NCBI RefSeq assembly: GCF_004146235.1
Contig: NZ_SELO01000007.1
Span: 1-64,000, forward strand
Direction: 5' to 3'
DNA: 64,000 nt
From: Tropicimonas sp. IMCC6043
Lineage (GTDB): Bacteria > Pseudomonadota > Alphaproteobacteria > Rhodobacterales > Rhodobacteraceae
Shown here: positions 18,719 through 29,118 of the stretch, in pieces
Layout: every line of letters begins with the position of its first letter
How positions within the stretch are numbered: position 1 is the first letter of the stretch
Program-made: the position numbers and the translations under genes
The notes under the pieces: model-generated
The model's input: only the letters and a program-made list of their open reading frames with translations
Told to the model about the DNA's origin: nothing
Database searches by the model: none

Positions 18719-20047
18719 ATGCTGTCCCGCCTGGCCATTGCCGTTTGTTTCCTTCTCGCGGCGCTTCCGGCCGCGGCGCGCAACCTGGCGTTGATCGTCG
18801 GCAATGACAGCTACCAGAACGTCTCGAAGCTCCAGAAGGCCCGCGGCGACGCGCAGGGCTATGCCGATTTCTTCACCGCACGCGGCTATGACGTCTTTCT
18901 ACATCTCGATCTCGACGGGCGCGGGATGACCGAAGCCGTCGCGCGTTTCCTCGACGCCATCGCGCCGGGGGACACGGTGCTCTTCGTCTTTTCCGGTCAT
19001 GGCTGGAGCAACGGGCGGGAGAATTTCCTTGTCCCCGTCGACATCCGCGACAGCGGGTCGGAGACTCTGATCCAGCGCGAGAGCTTCCCGCTCAAGAATG
19101 GCGTCAACGGGATCATCGACGAGATCGCAGCGCGCGGCCCCGCGCTCACCGTCGCGGTGATCGACGCCTGCCGCAACAACCCCTTCGCCTTCGATTCCGG
19201 GACACGTTCGAGCGGCCTTGCCCGCGGTCTCGTGCGCATCCGGCCGCCCACCGGCACTTTCATTGCCTATTCGGCGGGCGAGGGGCAGACGGCGCTCGAC
19301 CGGCTCTCGGACAGCGACGGCGAGGCGCATTCGGTCTTTACCCGCGTTTTCCTGAAGGAACTTGCGCGCAGCAACGAGTTGCAGACCGCCTTCAAGGCGA
19401 CCCAAGCCTCGGTCAATGAACTCGCCCGCAGCGTCGGCCACCAGCAGCGCCCGGCCTATTACGACGAGGTGATCGGCACCGCCTGCATCGCGGGGACCTG
19501 CAACGGGGCGACGGTCGAGCCGCTGCCGGTGACCGCGCCGGTCAAGCCGACCCCGGAGACCGCGACGCCGCGGGTCGCCCGGCCCAATGCCGCCGAGGAA
19601 TGGAAGGATTTCAAGGACACGACCTCGGTGGCGGCGCTCCGGCTCTTCATCGAGCGCCACCAGGGCACGGCCTACGCGGCGCTGGCGATGGAGCGGATCG
19701 CGCGGCTCGAGGAGGAGGCGGCGGCCGCCGCCGCGCCGGTCCAGCCGCTGCCGCAGCAGAATCAGCAGGTCTACGCGCCCGTCGCGCCGACCGGACTGCG
19801 CCCGAACTGGTGCCCGGAGGCACAGACACCGACCGAGGTGGTGATCTGCCGCGACGCGCGGCTCGCCACGCTCGACATGCGCCTGACGGCTGTCTACCTC
19901 GAACGGCTCTACGCGCTCGATTCCACCGCGCGGGCACAGCTCAAGGAAAATCAGCGAACCTGGCTGGCCGATCGCGACCGGTGCGGTGCCGATGTGCAAT
20001 GCGTGATGCAGGCCTATCAGGAGCGGATCGCGGCTTTCGGCGGCTGA
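18719..20047 (+). CDS. Secreted caspase-family protein with C-terminal LprI domain
   Basis: The 442-residue protein starts with a Sec signal peptide (residues 1-20, cleavage after AAA). A caspase-like p20 domain follows (about 22-250) with the Cys-His dyad intact: H94 in [10 protein letters not shown] and C151 in [11 protein letters not shown] proline-rich linker ([15 protein letters not shown]) and a helical SPOR/TPR-like segment lead to a C-terminal LprI (DUF1311) domain from about 357 ([15 protein letters not shown] ... [16 protein letters not shown]) with paired cysteines. Bacterial metacaspases cleave after basic residues; LprI domains were named for a lysozyme inhibitor. The gene starts after GAGAGGAAAGG. 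The role is unknown; periplasmic proteolysis or envelope stress is an inference. Confidence 0.88.
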   Translation: MLSRLAIAVCFLLAALPAAARNLALIVGNDSYQNVSKLQKARGDAQGYADFFTARGYDVFLHLDLDGRGMTEAVARFLDAIAPGDTVLFVFSGHGWSNGRENFLVPVDIRDSGSETLIQRESFPLKNGVNGIIDEIAARGPALTVAVIDACRNNPFAFDSGTRSSGLARGLVRIRPPTGTFIAYSAGEGQTALDRLSDSDGEAHSVFTRVFLKELARSNELQTAFKATQASVNELARSVGHQQRPAYYDEVIGTACIAGTCNGATVEPLPVTAPVKPTPETATPRVARPNAAEEWKDFKDTTSVAALRLFIERHQGTAYAALAMERIARLEEEAAAAAAPVQPLPQQNQQVYAPVAPTGLRPNWCPEAQTPTEVVICRDARLATLDMRLTAVYLERLYALDSTARAQLKENQRTWLADRDRCGADVQCVMQAYQERIAAFGG

Positions 20048-20048
20048 A

Positions 20049-20068
20049 CCGCCGGAGATGTCCGGCGG
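20049..20068 (+). terminator. Hairpin directly after the caspase gene
   Basis: CCGCCGGA (20049-20056) and TCCGGCGG (20061-20068) form a perfect 8-bp stem with a 4-base loop starting 2 bases after the stop codon. It sits between convergent genes (valS ends at 20147). There is no T-run. Confidence 0.5.
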
Positions 20069-20146
20069 CCCGTCGAGTCCAGACCCGCGCGCGGGTGTGT
20101 GTCGCCGCCGGATCGCACGGGCCCTTCCGCGTCCCGACGCCGGAAC

Positions 20147-23104
20147 TCAGCCGATCTCGGCCAGCCGGTCCAGGGCCTCCTTCAGCCGGTCCTGCTCCGA
20201 GCTTCGCGCCGCGAGGTTGTCCCGCACTTCCTCGACCACGTCCTCGGGTGCGCTCTCGACGAATTTCGGGTTGTCGAGACGCTTGGCCAGCCCGCCGATC
20301 TCCTTGTCGAGCTTGGCAATGGACTTCTCCAGCCGCGCCTTCTCCTCGCCCACGTCGATGATGTCGGCCACCGGCAGGCCGAAGGTGGCGCCGGCGACGG
20401 GCACGGTGATGCAGCCCTTCGGCATCGTGTCGAAGCCTTGCAGGGACGCGATGCGGGCGATGCGGGTGATCAGCGCCTCGTTGGTCTCCCACGCGGCCTG
20501 CGCCTCGGGCGAGAGCCCGGTGTGAACCATCGGAACCTGAAGGCCGGCCGGCACGCGAACCTGAGCGCGCGCGGAGCGGACGCCGTCGATGAGGTCGATC
20601 ACCCAGCTCATTTCGGCATGCGCGGCCGGGTCCACCAGGTCAGCGGCGTGATAGGTGGGCCAGTCGGTGTGGACCAGCATCTTGGTGCCGCAGCCGAGCG
20701 AGCCCCAGAGCTCCTCGGTGATGAAGGGCATGATCGGGTGCAGGAGGGTGAAGCTCTGCTCCAGAACCCACCGCATGGTGGCACGCGTCTCGGCCGCGAG
20801 TGCTTCGTCCTCGCCTTGCAGGAGCGGCTTGGCGAACTCGACATACCAGTCGCAGACCTTGCCCCAGACAAAGGCGTAGAGCGCGTTGGCGGCATCGTTG
20901 AAGAGATAGCCCGCCAGCGCGGCATCGACCGCCTCGCGTACCATCGCCGTCTCGCCGATGATCCAGCGGTTGACGGTGGCGGACGGTTTGCACTCCGGGT
21001 CGATCGGCGTGACGGAGGCGTCGAACACGCCATTCATCTCGGCGAAGCGGGCGGCATTCCAGATCTTGGTGCCGAAATTCCGGTAGCCGGCGATCCTTGC
21101 CATGTCGAGCTTCAGCACCCCGCCAAGGCTCGCCATCGCCGCATTGGTGAAGCGCAGCGCGTCCGCGCCGTATTCGTCGACGATCTCCAGCGGGTCGACC
21201 ACGTTGCCGGTCGATTTCGACATCTTCTTGCCCTTGGCGTCGCGGACGAGGCCATGGAGATAGACGGTGTGGAACGGGACCTCGTCGACCACGGCGAGCT
21301 GCATCATCATCATCCGGGCGACCCAGAAGAAAAGGATGTCCTGCCCGGTGACGAGGACGGAGGTTGGGAAGTATTTCTCCAGCTCCGGAGTCTGCTCCGG
21401 CCAGCCGAGCGTGCCGATGGGCCAGAGGCCGGAGGAGAACCAGGTGTCGAGGACGTCGGGGTCGCGATAGACGGGCAGGGCGGAGGGCTCCTGCGGCGAG
21501 CGGATGCGGCCTTCGGTACGGGTCCGGCCGACTGCCGCCGTCAGCAACTGTTCGGCCTCGCTCCGTTCGGTGACGATCTTGAAGTCGCTGTGTCCGTAAT
21601 ATTCCGACATCTTCTTAAGCGCTTCATCTTGGCTCGCGGCGCAGAACGGACGCCAGACCGCCTCCGTATCGTCGCCGTGATCCATCAGCGCAGGCCCATA
21701 CCAGACCGGCACCTGATGCCCCCACCAGAGCTGGCGCGAGATGCACCAGGGCTCGATATTCTCCAGCCAGTGGTAATAGGTCTTCTCGCCCGATTCCGGC
21801 ATGATCCGGACCCGGCCATCGCGGACGGCGTCGAGCGCCGGGCCGACGATCTTGGCGGTGTCGACGAACCACTGATCAGTCAGGTAGGGCTCGATGACGA
21901 CCTTGGAGCGGTCGCCATGCGGGACCATGTGGCGGTCCGTGTCGATACCGTCGAGCCAGCCATTGTCCTGCGCCTCGGTGACAATCGCGTCGCGGGCCTC
22001 GTAGCGGTCTTGCCCGTCGAGCCGCTCGATGGTCTTGGCGAGCATCTCCGGATCGCAGCCGGCCTCGAACTCGGCGTTGCCCTTGAGGAACATCGCCGCG
22101 CGCGTGGTCAGGATGTTGACCGCCGGCAGGCCGCAGCGCTGGCCGACATCCCAGTCGTTGAAATCATGCGCGGGCGTGATCTTGACCGCGCCGGTGCCCT
22201 TGGTCGGGTCGGCATATTCGTCGGCGACGACCGGTATGGAGCGACCGCAGAGCGGCAGCTTGACAGTCGCGCCGCGCGCCACGAGACCCTTGTAGCGTTC
22301 GTCTTGGGGGTGAACGGCGACGCCCGTGTCGCCGAGCATGGTCTCGGGGCGCGTCGTGGCGACGACGAGGTAGTTGCGCGTCTCGCGGAAGATCTCGTTG
22401 CCGTCCGCGTCCTTCTCGACATGCTCGTAGCTCTCGCCGTTCTCCAGCGGGTAACGCAGGCGCCACATGTTGCCGTTGACCTCGATCTGCTCGACCTCGA
22501 GGTCGGAGATCGCGGTCTCGAAATGCGGGTCCCAGTTGACGAGGCGCTTGCCGCGATAGATCAGGCCCTTTTCGTACATGTCGACGAAGACCTTGATGAC
22601 CGCCTCGTGGAAATCGGGCGAGTTCTCGTGGCCCACCCGCGGATCGTTCGGGGCGCCGGCCATGGTGAAGGCGTTGCGCTCCCAGTCGCAGGAGCACCCC
22701 AGGCGCTTGAGCTGATCGATGATGGTGCCGCCCGACTGGCCCTTCCACTCCCAGACCTTTTCGAGGAAGGCTTCGCGGCCAAGTTCGCGGCGCGACGGCT
22801 GCTGGTCGGCGGCGAGCTGGCGCTCGACGACCATCTGGGTGGCGATGCCGGCATGGTCCTGCCCGGGCTGCCAGAGCGTGTCGAAGCCGCGCATCCGGTG
22901 CCAGCGGATCAGGATGTCCTGCAGCGTGTTGTTGAACGCATGGCCCATATGGAGGACGCCCGTCACGTTGGGCGGCGGGATCATGATGCAGAAGGTCTCG
23001 GAGCGGCTGGCATTGGCGCCGGCGCGGAAGGCGCCGGCTTCCTGCCAGGCGGCGGAGATGCGGGTTTCGGCCTCTGCGGCGTCGAATGTCTTTTCCATCG
23101 GCAT
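20147..23104 (-). CDS. valS: Valyl-tRNA synthetase
   Basis: This 985-residue class Ia synthetase charges tRNA-Val. The HIGH-type motif appears as HMGHAFN near residue 53 and the KMSKS motif as KKMSKSTGN, with an editing (CP1) domain between ([15 protein letters not shown]). The C-terminal tail has the zipper-like coiled coil [21 protein letters not shown] typical of ValRS. ATGs at 23104 and 23098 are both possible. A tRNA-Val gene occurs elsewhere in the window (47708-47782). Confidence 0.97.
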   Translation of the reverse strand: MPMEKTFDAAEAETRISAAWQEAGAFRAGANASRSETFCIMIPPPNVTGVLHMGHAFNNTLQDILIRWHRMRGFDTLWQPGQDHAGIATQMVVERQLAADQQPSRRELGREAFLEKVWEWKGQSGGTIIDQLKRLGCSCDWERNAFTMAGAPNDPRVGHENSPDFHEAVIKVFVDMYEKGLIYRGKRLVNWDPHFETAISDLEVEQIEVNGNMWRLRYPLENGESYEHVEKDADGNEIFRETRNYLVVATTRPETMLGDTGVAVHPQDERYKGLVARGATVKLPLCGRSIPVVADEYADPTKGTGAVKITPAHDFNDWDVGQRCGLPAVNILTTRAAMFLKGNAEFEAGCDPEMLAKTIERLDGQDRYEARDAIVTEAQDNGWLDGIDTDRHMVPHGDRSKVVIEPYLTDQWFVDTAKIVGPALDAVRDGRVRIMPESGEKTYYHWLENIEPWCISRQLWWGHQVPVWYGPALMDHGDDTEAVWRPFCAASQDEALKKMSEYYGHSDFKIVTERSEAEQLLTAAVGRTRTEGRIRSPQEPSALPVYRDPDVLDTWFSSGLWPIGTLGWPEQTPELEKYFPTSVLVTGQDILFFWVARMMMMQLAVVDEVPFHTVYLHGLVRDAKGKKMSKSTGNVVDPLEIVDEYGADALRFTNAAMASLGGVLKLDMARIAGYRNFGTKIWNAARFAEMNGVFDASVTPIDPECKPSATVNRWIIGETAMVREAVDAALAGYLFNDAANALYAFVWGKVCDWYVEFAKPLLQGEDEALAAETRATMRWVLEQSFTLLHPIMPFITEELWGSLGCGTKMLVHTDWPTYHAADLVDPAAHAEMSWVIDLIDGVRSARAQVRVPAGLQVPMVHTGLSPEAQAAWETNEALITRIARIASLQGFDTMPKGCITVPVAGATFGLPVADIIDVGEEKARLEKSIAKLDKEIGGLAKRLDNPKFVESAPEDVVEEVRDNLAARSSEQDRLKEALDRLAEIG

Positions 23105-23254
23105 GGGTATCGGTCCTCGAAGGGGTCGGGGGACCGTTTAGCCGTTGTCCGGCGGGAGGGGAAGGGCGGGGAGGCTTTGAAGTCGTGCGCCTGCCGCGCG
23201 GTGCTCTCTTGCCCTTCGGGCGGGCGAGGGTTCGGATTCGCCGAAGCGCATCCC

Positions 23255-24307
23255 TCACTCGGCAGCGTAGCCGGTCATCTCGAGATAGCCGCGGCCCGGC
23301 TGGTTGCCGGTGATGCGGACGGGCCCTTCCCAGTATGGGAAGGAGAGGTCCATCCAGGCGTTTGGGTTGATCGCGTCGATTTCGACCGAAAGCGCCTGCG
23401 CGGGCAGGTCGATCTGCCAGCGCGTGGGGATCTTGGCGCCGGCGATATCGGTCGTCGCGAGCGGTCGCATCGTCAGTTCGCCGTCCGAATAGGGCGTGGG
23501 CGTGCCGTCGGTGGAGATCCAGGTGGCTGAGGTGAAGGGCGGGCCGCTTCTGTCGCGCAGGCGAAAGCCCATGAGCTTCGCGCCGCTGTCGAAATGAAGC
23601 GAGATCCAGTCCCATCCGTCCTGAGTGTCCGCAAGCGGCTGCGAGGACCATTCGCGATCGAGCCAGCCCTGCCCGGTGACGGGGATGTCGCCCTCGGGCA
23701 GCGAGATCGTGCCGGCGATCTCGTAGAAGGGTTGGGAATAGTAGTGGCTGGCCTGGCCGCCGGCGGACTTGACGGAATAGCCGTCCTCACCCTGCGGGAC
23801 CAGCGGGCCGGTGGCGTTGAGCGTGAGCTCGTAGCCGAAATCCTCGGCGGAAGCGCTCAGCGTAAGACGGTCGAGCGTCTCCGTGCCCGCCATGCGCCAA
23901 TCATCGATCCAGGCGGCGAAGGGGACGGTTTCGACGCCGGCCTGTCCGGTGCCGCCGCGGGCCAGTTTCTCGGCGGCGAAATGCGTGGTGGGCGTGGTCA
24001 GTCCGGCATTGCCGAGCCAGATCTGCGGCGAGGCCCAGCCCGCTTCCTCGAAAGGCGCGAGGGCGGAGCGAAAGAGCGTCCACTGGATACCGTAGTCGGT
24101 GCCGTCCGGGCCGGTGAGGTTGGCGGTGAGATACCACCATTCGATGCGGAAGGCGGGGTGGGCGCCGTGATCCTCCGGGAAGGTAAGGCGATGGGCCGGG
24201 TCGGGCAGGGCAAATCCCACCGCATCGCTGCCGAGCCCGGCGAAGCCCTGGGCGTCGGCGATGGTGGGCAGGCACAGAAGGCAGGCGGCGGCGAGGTTAC
24301 CGTTCAT
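23255..24307 (-). CDS. AttH/CrtC-like secreted lipocalin-type protein
   Basis: The 350-residue protein has a signal peptide (residues 1-19, IADAQ) and the HPAFRIEWWYLTANL and DRLTLSASAEDFGYEL stretches of the AttH/CrtC (hydroxyneurosporene-synthase-like) fold, two lipocalin-like barrels. Genuine carotenoid hydratases lie in crt clusters; here the gene overlaps an ABC permease by 11 bp, matching Att-type arrangements where the AttH protein accompanies an ABC transporter. It probably acts in the periplasm on a lipophilic cargo. The carotenoid function is not supported. Confidence 0.82.
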   Translation of the reverse strand: MNGNLAAACLLCLPTIADAQGFAGLGSDAVGFALPDPAHRLTFPEDHGAHPAFRIEWWYLTANLTGPDGTDYGIQWTLFRSALAPFEEAGWASPQIWLGNAGLTTPTTHFAAEKLARGGTGQAGVETVPFAAWIDDWRMAGTETLDRLTLSASAEDFGYELTLNATGPLVPQGEDGYSVKSAGGQASHYYSQPFYEIAGTISLPEGDIPVTGQGWLDREWSSQPLADTQDGWDWISLHFDSGAKLMGFRLRDRSGPPFTSATWISTDGTPTPYSDGELTMRPLATTDIAGAKIPTRWQIDLPAQALSVEIDAINPNAWMDLSFPYWEGPVRITGNQPGRGYLEMTGYAAE

Positions 24308-26696
24308 CCGCGAAGACCTTGAGGAACTGCGACGGCTCGGTGCGGGCGAGTCGCCGGACCGGCAGCGCCGCGGCGACGAGGGCAGCGAGCAGCGCGAGGA
24401 GGAGAAGGCGCAGCCACTGGTCGGGAAAGAGCGTCATCGGCAGGCGCCAGCCGAACGCCTCGACATTGACCACCGCAAGCAGGCACCAGGCGAGCGCGAG
24501 GCCGACCGGCAGTGCGGCGGCAAAAGTGAGTGCGGCCAGTGCGAGCGCGCGCAGGATCTCCAGCCGGGCGAGGCGGCGGCGGGTGAGCCCGAGCGCCCAG
24601 AGCGGCGCAAGCTGTGGCAGTCGCATGGAGGAGAGGGTCAGCAACGCCGTGAGAATTGCGAAGCCGGCGACCGAGAGGGTGAGGATGTTGAGCGCGGCCG
24701 TCACGGTGAAGGTGCGGTCGAACACCTCGAGCGAGACCGCCTTGAGGCGGCCATTCTCGGTAACATTGGCCGGTGGCAGGCCGAATTCCTCGGTGAGGGC
24801 GCGGGACAGCGCCTGCGGATCGTCGGTCAGGATGCCGTGGCGCAGCTTCGGCACCTCCGGATGGTGCTCGAGCAGCGTGGGCAGCGCCACGATGGCCTGA
24901 CCGGCGGGATTGCCGTAGTCGGAATAGATCGCGGCGACCGGGAGCTGCCAGCCGGCGCCGAGGCTGACGGGATCGCCGGGATGCAGGCCGTTGCGGCGGG
25001 CGAGCTGTTCGTTGACCAGCGCGGCGCGGCCTGCATAGAGCGCCTCCCAGGGCGCGTCGGTGGCGGCGAGGAGCGGCCAGTGCTCCCGGTAGACCGGGTT
25101 GTCTACGATGCCGTAGAGCTCGCCCGGCGCTCCCATCAGCGGCAGGTCGACCTTCCAGATCGGCAACACCGCCTCGGCGCGCGGCGCGAGCCAGGCGCGC
25201 AGCCGCTCGGCCTCGGCTTCGGACGGGGCGGTCACGTAAAGCTCGGAGACCAGGCGCTGGTCGAGCCAGCCCACGAAGGTCTGCCGGAAGGAGGAGACCA
25301 TCGTCGAGACGCCGATATTGGTCGCCAGCGCGAGGAGCAGCGCCATCAGCGCGAGGCTGAGGCCGGGAAGCTGCTGGCGGGTGTCGGCCCAGAACCATTG
25401 CGCGAGCGGACGCCGGGCATGGGCCGCACCGAGGGCGAGAACCGCGGAGAGCAGGAGCGGCAGCAGTAGCGCCGCGCCGAGGAGCAGGCCGCCGAGAAGG
25501 GCGAAACCGGCAAGCAGGCCGTCCGCGAGGATCGGCGCGAGCGCGCCGGCGGCCAGTAGCGCGCCGCCGGCGGCGGCCTGCCGGCGGAGCTGCCGGCCCG
25601 AGACGATCGCCCAGGCGCGCGGCCTTGCGGAGGCCAGGAGCGGCATCCGGCGGACCGTGTCGAGCCCGTGGGCGGCGGCGACGAGACTGCCCGCGAGCGC
25701 GATGCCGAGGCCGGAGGCGGCCCAGGCCGGGTCGAAGGCGAGCGTTCCGGGCAGCGACGCGCCGTAGAGGCCGCGCAGGGTCGCCGCGACATCCGGCAAC
25801 AGGGCGCCGGCAATCAGATAGCCAAGCGCAATGCCGAGCCCGCCGGCAATTGTCGCCAGCGCCAGGATCTCGGCGAGAAGCAGTGCCAGAAGTGTTCGGA
25901 GCGGCAGGCCGAGCGCCCGCAGCGACCGGAACATGCCGCGGCGCTGTTCGAAGGCGAGCCCGATCGTGCCGTGGACGATGAAGAGGCCGACGGCGAAGCT
26001 GAGAAAGCCGAACGCGGTGAGGTTGAGGTGGAAGGAGGCGGTGAGACGGGTGAGGTCGCCCTGGCTCTCCGCCGGCTGGCGGCGGAGGCCGGGGACAACG
26101 GCGTCGGGCAGGCCGTCGGGCGCGCCCGGCAACAGCAGCAGACGGTCGATGCCGCTTCCTGCTTCGAGCAGACGGTCGGCGACGGCGATGTCGGTGAAGA
26201 GGCGGTCGGGCGGCAGCGCCGGGTCGGCGAAAAGGCGCGGAAGGCCGGGTTGGCCTGCGAGGGCGCGGAGCGTGGCCGGGGCGGCGAACCCGATGCCGGG
26301 GGGCAGGAAGATCTCGGCAGGCGAGAGCGTGTCGGCGGCCAGCGTGTCCGGCAGGTTGCGGCGCGGCGCAGAGAGGAACTCGAGGCCGATGACCTGGATA
26401 CGACGACCGGCGATCTCCGCGCGCCCTTCGACCAGCGGCGTCACCGGCCAGCCGGCGCGGCGCAACGCGGCGAAGCTCTCGACAGGGATCGGACCGGCGG
26501 GGTCGACAAGCGTCTCGTAGCTGCCGAGGCCGAGCGTGCCGGCCGCCGCGGCGTAGGAGCGGCGCGCCTCGGCATTGATCGCCTGAACTGCCGACCAGAG
26601 CGCGGTGGCGAGCGCCAGTCCGGCCAGCAGCGCGAAGAGCTGCAGCTTCTGGCGTCGCCAGTGCGAGACCAGCGCGGCGAGCGCGGTGCGCCTCAT
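24297..26696 (-). CDS. FtsX-family ABC transporter permease, two-unit fused form
   Basis: The 799-residue membrane protein contains two FtsX/MacB-like permease units: an N-terminal anchor helix, a periplasmic domain and helices near residues 230-340, then a central hydrophobic block (about 380-440), a second periplasmic domain and C-terminal helices ending in PVRRLARTEPSQFLKVFADER. This is the size of a fused pair, equivalent to AttF plus AttG. The start overlaps the ATPase stop (TGA/ATG) and the stop overlaps the AttH-like start, so the three genes are tightly coupled. Such transporters extract or move lipids, lipoproteins or peptides across or from the inner membrane; the substrate is unknown. 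Confidence 0.88.
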   Translation of the reverse strand: MRRTALAALVSHWRRQKLQLFALLAGLALATALWSAVQAINAEARRSYAAAAGTLGLGSYETLVDPAGPIPVESFAALRRAGWPVTPLVEGRAEIAGRRIQVIGLEFLSAPRRNLPDTLAADTLSPAEIFLPPGIGFAAPATLRALAGQPGLPRLFADPALPPDRLFTDIAVADRLLEAGSGIDRLLLLPGAPDGLPDAVVPGLRRQPAESQGDLTRLTASFHLNLTAFGFLSFAVGLFIVHGTIGLAFEQRRGMFRSLRALGLPLRTLLALLLAEILALATIAGGLGIALGYLIAGALLPDVAATLRGLYGASLPGTLAFDPAWAASGLGIALAGSLVAAAHGLDTVRRMPLLASARPRAWAIVSGRQLRRQAAAGGALLAAGALAPILADGLLAGFALLGGLLLGAALLLPLLLSAVLALGAAHARRPLAQWFWADTRQQLPGLSLALMALLLALATNIGVSTMVSSFRQTFVGWLDQRLVSELYVTAPSEAEAERLRAWLAPRAEAVLPIWKVDLPLMGAPGELYGIVDNPVYREHWPLLAATDAPWEALYAGRAALVNEQLARRNGLHPGDPVSLGAGWQLPVAAIYSDYGNPAGQAIVALPTLLEHHPEVPKLRHGILTDDPQALSRALTEEFGLPPANVTENGRLKAVSLEVFDRTFTVTAALNILTLSVAGFAILTALLTLSSMRLPQLAPLWALGLTRRRLARLEILRALALAALTFAAALPVGLALAWCLLAVVNVEAFGWRLPMTLFPDQWLRLLLLALLAALVAAALPVRRLARTEPSQFLKVFADER

Positions 26697-27349
26697 GCCA
26701 CCCGGCCCTTGGAGAGCCGGAGCTGCCGCGAGAGGCGGGTGGCGAGGCGGGTGGAATGGGTGACCATCAGCAGGCCGGCGCCGGTCTCGGCGACGAGATC
26801 GAGCACGAGGGCCAGCACGTCGTCCGCGGTGGCCTCGTCGAGATTGCCGGTGGGCTCGTCGGCGAGCAGCACGGCGGGACGGGGCGCCAGCGCGCGGCCG
26901 ATGGCGACGCGTTGCTGCTGGCCGCCGGAAAGCTGCTCGGGGTAGCGGTCGAGCATGTCGGCGAGGCCAAGACGCCGCGCCAGCGTGGCGCACCAGTCGG
27001 GATCATGGCGGCCGGCGAGGCGGGCCTGGAAGGCGATATTGGCGGCCGTGTTTAGCGACGGGATCAGGTTGAACTGCTGGAAGACGAGCCCGATCTTCTC
27101 GCGGCGGATGGCGGCGCGGTCGCGGTCGCCGAGGCCGGTGATCTCGGTCTCCGCGAGGCGGATGGATCCGGAATCGGGCGCATCGAGAGCGGCGAGGAGG
27201 TGCAGGAGGGTGGATTTGCCCGAGCCGGATTCGCCGGTCAGCGCGAGGGTCTCGCCGGCCGCGAGAGTGAGGGAGACGCCTGAGAGAACCGGCAGCATTC
27301 CGTCGCCGGTCGCAAAGCTCTTGGTCAGGTCCTGTGCGTCGATCAGCAT
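26693..27349 (-). CDS. ABC transporter ATP-binding protein (LolD/MacB type)
   Basis: The 218-residue ATPase shows Walker A GESGSGKST, the Q-loop FQQFNLIPSL, the signature LSGGQQQR, Walker B VLLADEPTGNLD and the H-loop MVTHS. The DEPTGNLD form is typical of LolD/MacB/FtsE-like ATPases that drive FtsX-type permeases, consistent with the next gene. Start at MLIDAQDL with GGGAGGG upstream on its strand. First gene of the three-gene operon. Confidence 0.93.
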   Translation of the reverse strand: MLIDAQDLTKSFATGDGMLPVLSGVSLTLAAGETLALTGESGSGKSTLLHLLAALDAPDSGSIRLAETEITGLGDRDRAAIRREKIGLVFQQFNLIPSLNTAANIAFQARLAGRHDPDWCATLARRLGLADMLDRYPEQLSGGQQQRVAIGRALAPRPAVLLADEPTGNLDEATADDVLALVLDLVAETGAGLLMVTHSTRLATRLSRQLRLSKGRVA

Positions 27350-27402
27350 GCGCCCTCCCGGTGGCGGTCGGCGCAAGACCTAGCTCCTGCTCCCCGGAAG
27401 GG

Positions 27403-27428
27403 AAAGAGGCCCGGCGCAGCGCCGGGCC
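27403..27428 (-). terminator. Intrinsic terminator after metY
   Basis: GGCCCGGC (27408-27415) and GCCGGGCC (27421-27428) form a perfect stem with a 5-base loop. On the minus strand it is followed by TCTTTCCC, 8 bases after the metY stop. Confidence 0.7.
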
Positions 27429-27435
27429 CGTACGG

Positions 27436-28728
27436 TCATGCGGTCGCCGTCGCCAGCGCCTGGTCGAGATCGGCGATGATGTCGTCGGGATCCTCGATGC
27501 CGATCGACACCCGAACCATGTTCGGCGCCGCGCCCGCCGCCTCCTGCTGCTCCGGCGAGAGCTGGCGGTGGGTGGTCGAGGCGGAGTGGATGATCAGCGA
27601 GCGGGTGTCGCCGAGGTTGGCGACATGGCTGAACAGCTTCAGCGAGTCCACCAGCTTCACACAGGCATCGAAGCCGCCCTTGACCGCGAAGGTGAAGAGC
27701 GCACCGGCGCCCTTGGGGTAGAGCCTCGACGCGCGGTCGAAATAGGGCGAGGAGGGAAGGCCGGCATAGGTCACCGACTCGACGCGCGGATCGTTCTCCA
27801 GCCATTCCGCGACCTTGACGGCGTTCGCGACATGTTTCTGCATCCGGAGCGAGAGCGTCTCGATCCCGAGCAGCGTATAATGCGCGCCCTGCGGGTTCAT
27901 CGTCATGCCGAGATCCCTGAGGCCGACGGCGATGGAGTGGAAGGTGAAGGCCATCGGGCCGAGGGCCTCGTGGAAGACCAGCCCGTGATAGGCCGGTTCC
28001 GGTTCGCTGAGCGACGGGAACTTGCCCGAGGCCGACCAGTCGAACTTGCCCGAATCGACGATTGCTCCGCCGGTCACCGTGCCGTTGCCGGTGAGGTATT
28101 TGGTCGTCGAGTGGACGACCAGCGTCGCCCCGTGCGCGATCGGGTTGCAGAGATAGGGCGTGGCCGAGGTGTTGTCGACGATGAGCGGCAGGCCCGCTTC
28201 CTCGGCGATTGCGGCGATGGCGGGGATGTCGGTGACGTAGCCGCCCGGGTTGGCGATGCTCTCGCAGAAGATCGCGCGGGTGTTCTCGTCGATGGCGGCC
28301 TTCACCGCGTCGAGATCGTCGGTGTCGACGAATGTCGCCGACCAGCCGAAGCGCTTGATGGTCTGGGAGAACTGGGTGACCGTGCCGCCGTAGAGCCGGG
28401 TCGAGGAGACGATGTTGCAGCCCGGCCCCATCAGCGGGAAGAGCGCCATGATCTGCGCCGCGTGCCCCGAGGAGCAGCAGACCGCCCCCGCGCCGCCCTC
28501 GAGCGCGCAGATCCGGTCGGCCAGCGCCGCGACCGTCGGGTTCGTGAGCCGCGAATAGATGTAGCCAACCTCCTGGAGGTTGAAGAGCGCCGCCGCGTGG
28601 TCGGCGTCGCGGAACACATAGGCGGTGGTCTGGTAGATCGGCACCTGGCGGGCGCCGGTGGCGGGGTCGGGGCTGGCGCCTGCATGGATTTGCAGGGTGT
28701 CGAAGCCGAGTTGGCGGGGATCTGTCAT
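27436..28728 (-). CDS. metY: O-acetylhomoserine aminocarboxypropyltransferase (O-acetylhomoserine sulfhydrylase)
   Basis: This PLP enzyme of the Cys/Met-metabolism family makes homocysteine from O-acetylhomoserine and sulfide. The 430-residue length and N-terminus FDTLQIHAGASPDPATGARQ are MetY-like, longer than the approximately 390-residue MetZ/MetB. The PLP lysine is K210 in HSTTKYLTGNG. AGGGAGG precedes the start. I looked for a SAM-type riboswitch upstream and did not recognise one. Confidence 0.94.
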   Translation of the reverse strand: MTDPRQLGFDTLQIHAGASPDPATGARQVPIYQTTAYVFRDADHAAALFNLQEVGYIYSRLTNPTVAALADRICALEGGAGAVCCSSGHAAQIMALFPLMGPGCNIVSSTRLYGGTVTQFSQTIKRFGWSATFVDTDDLDAVKAAIDENTRAIFCESIANPGGYVTDIPAIAAIAEEAGLPLIVDNTSATPYLCNPIAHGATLVVHSTTKYLTGNGTVTGGAIVDSGKFDWSASGKFPSLSEPEPAYHGLVFHEALGPMAFTFHSIAVGLRDLGMTMNPQGAHYTLLGIETLSLRMQKHVANAVKVAEWLENDPRVESVTYAGLPSSPYFDRASRLYPKGAGALFTFAVKGGFDACVKLVDSLKLFSHVANLGDTRSLIIHSASTTHRQLSPEQQEAAGAAPNMVRVSIGIEDPDDIIADLDQALATATA

Positions 28729-29118
28729 GGATACCTCCCTGTCGCGCGTTTTTCCGCGGCGAGCCTAGGCGAAGGCCGGGCGAGCCACAATGGTCAGAAG
28801 CGGCCGTGCGGTGCGGATCCGGCCTGCGCCGAATTGATCTGGGCTGTTGACTTGTCGCCCGTGACCCGTCATGGGCCGTGGCAGACGTTCTCTGCCGCGT
28901 GAGCAGACGGCAGTCTCCCGAAGCGGATGACGCAGGACGTCGACGATTTCCCAGGTTCCCAATTCACGCGGGGGTCCGACGCGGTGACGACCGAACGGGC
29001 AATGCGGCCTGCCGGTCCGGGCATCGTGCCACCCGACTGCGCCCGCCCGTCCATCCGGGACGGCGGCACTTCAATTCGGCTGCGGCTTCGGGCCGCGGCC
29101 AAGACTGGATGCGAAAAG
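28729..29118. other. 390-bp divergent intergenic region between metY and the DEAD-box helicase
   Basis: The region must hold the promoters of both divergent genes and a long helicase leader. The open frame reaching back to 28927 on the plus strand reads through proline/arginine-rich sequence with no domain and is not taken as coding. Near 28881-28913 the sequence repeats GCAGAC and CTGC/GCAG segments that could fold, which might be leader structure. I recognise no known riboswitch, and no tRNA. Confidence 0.5.

Noticed and set aside
20099..23530. Plus-strand open frame of over 1,100 codons opposite valS
   Set aside because: Shadow of valS on the other strand; no recognisable motifs.
23255..24307. 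Carotenoid 1,2-hydratase (CrtC) function
   Set aside because: The fold is similar, but there is no carotenoid gene nearby and the gene overlaps an ABC permease, favouring an Att-type role.
28729..28926. SAM-type riboswitch upstream of metY
   Set aside because: I compared by eye with what I remember of SAM-II and SAM/SAH elements and found no match; only an ordinary leader is visible.
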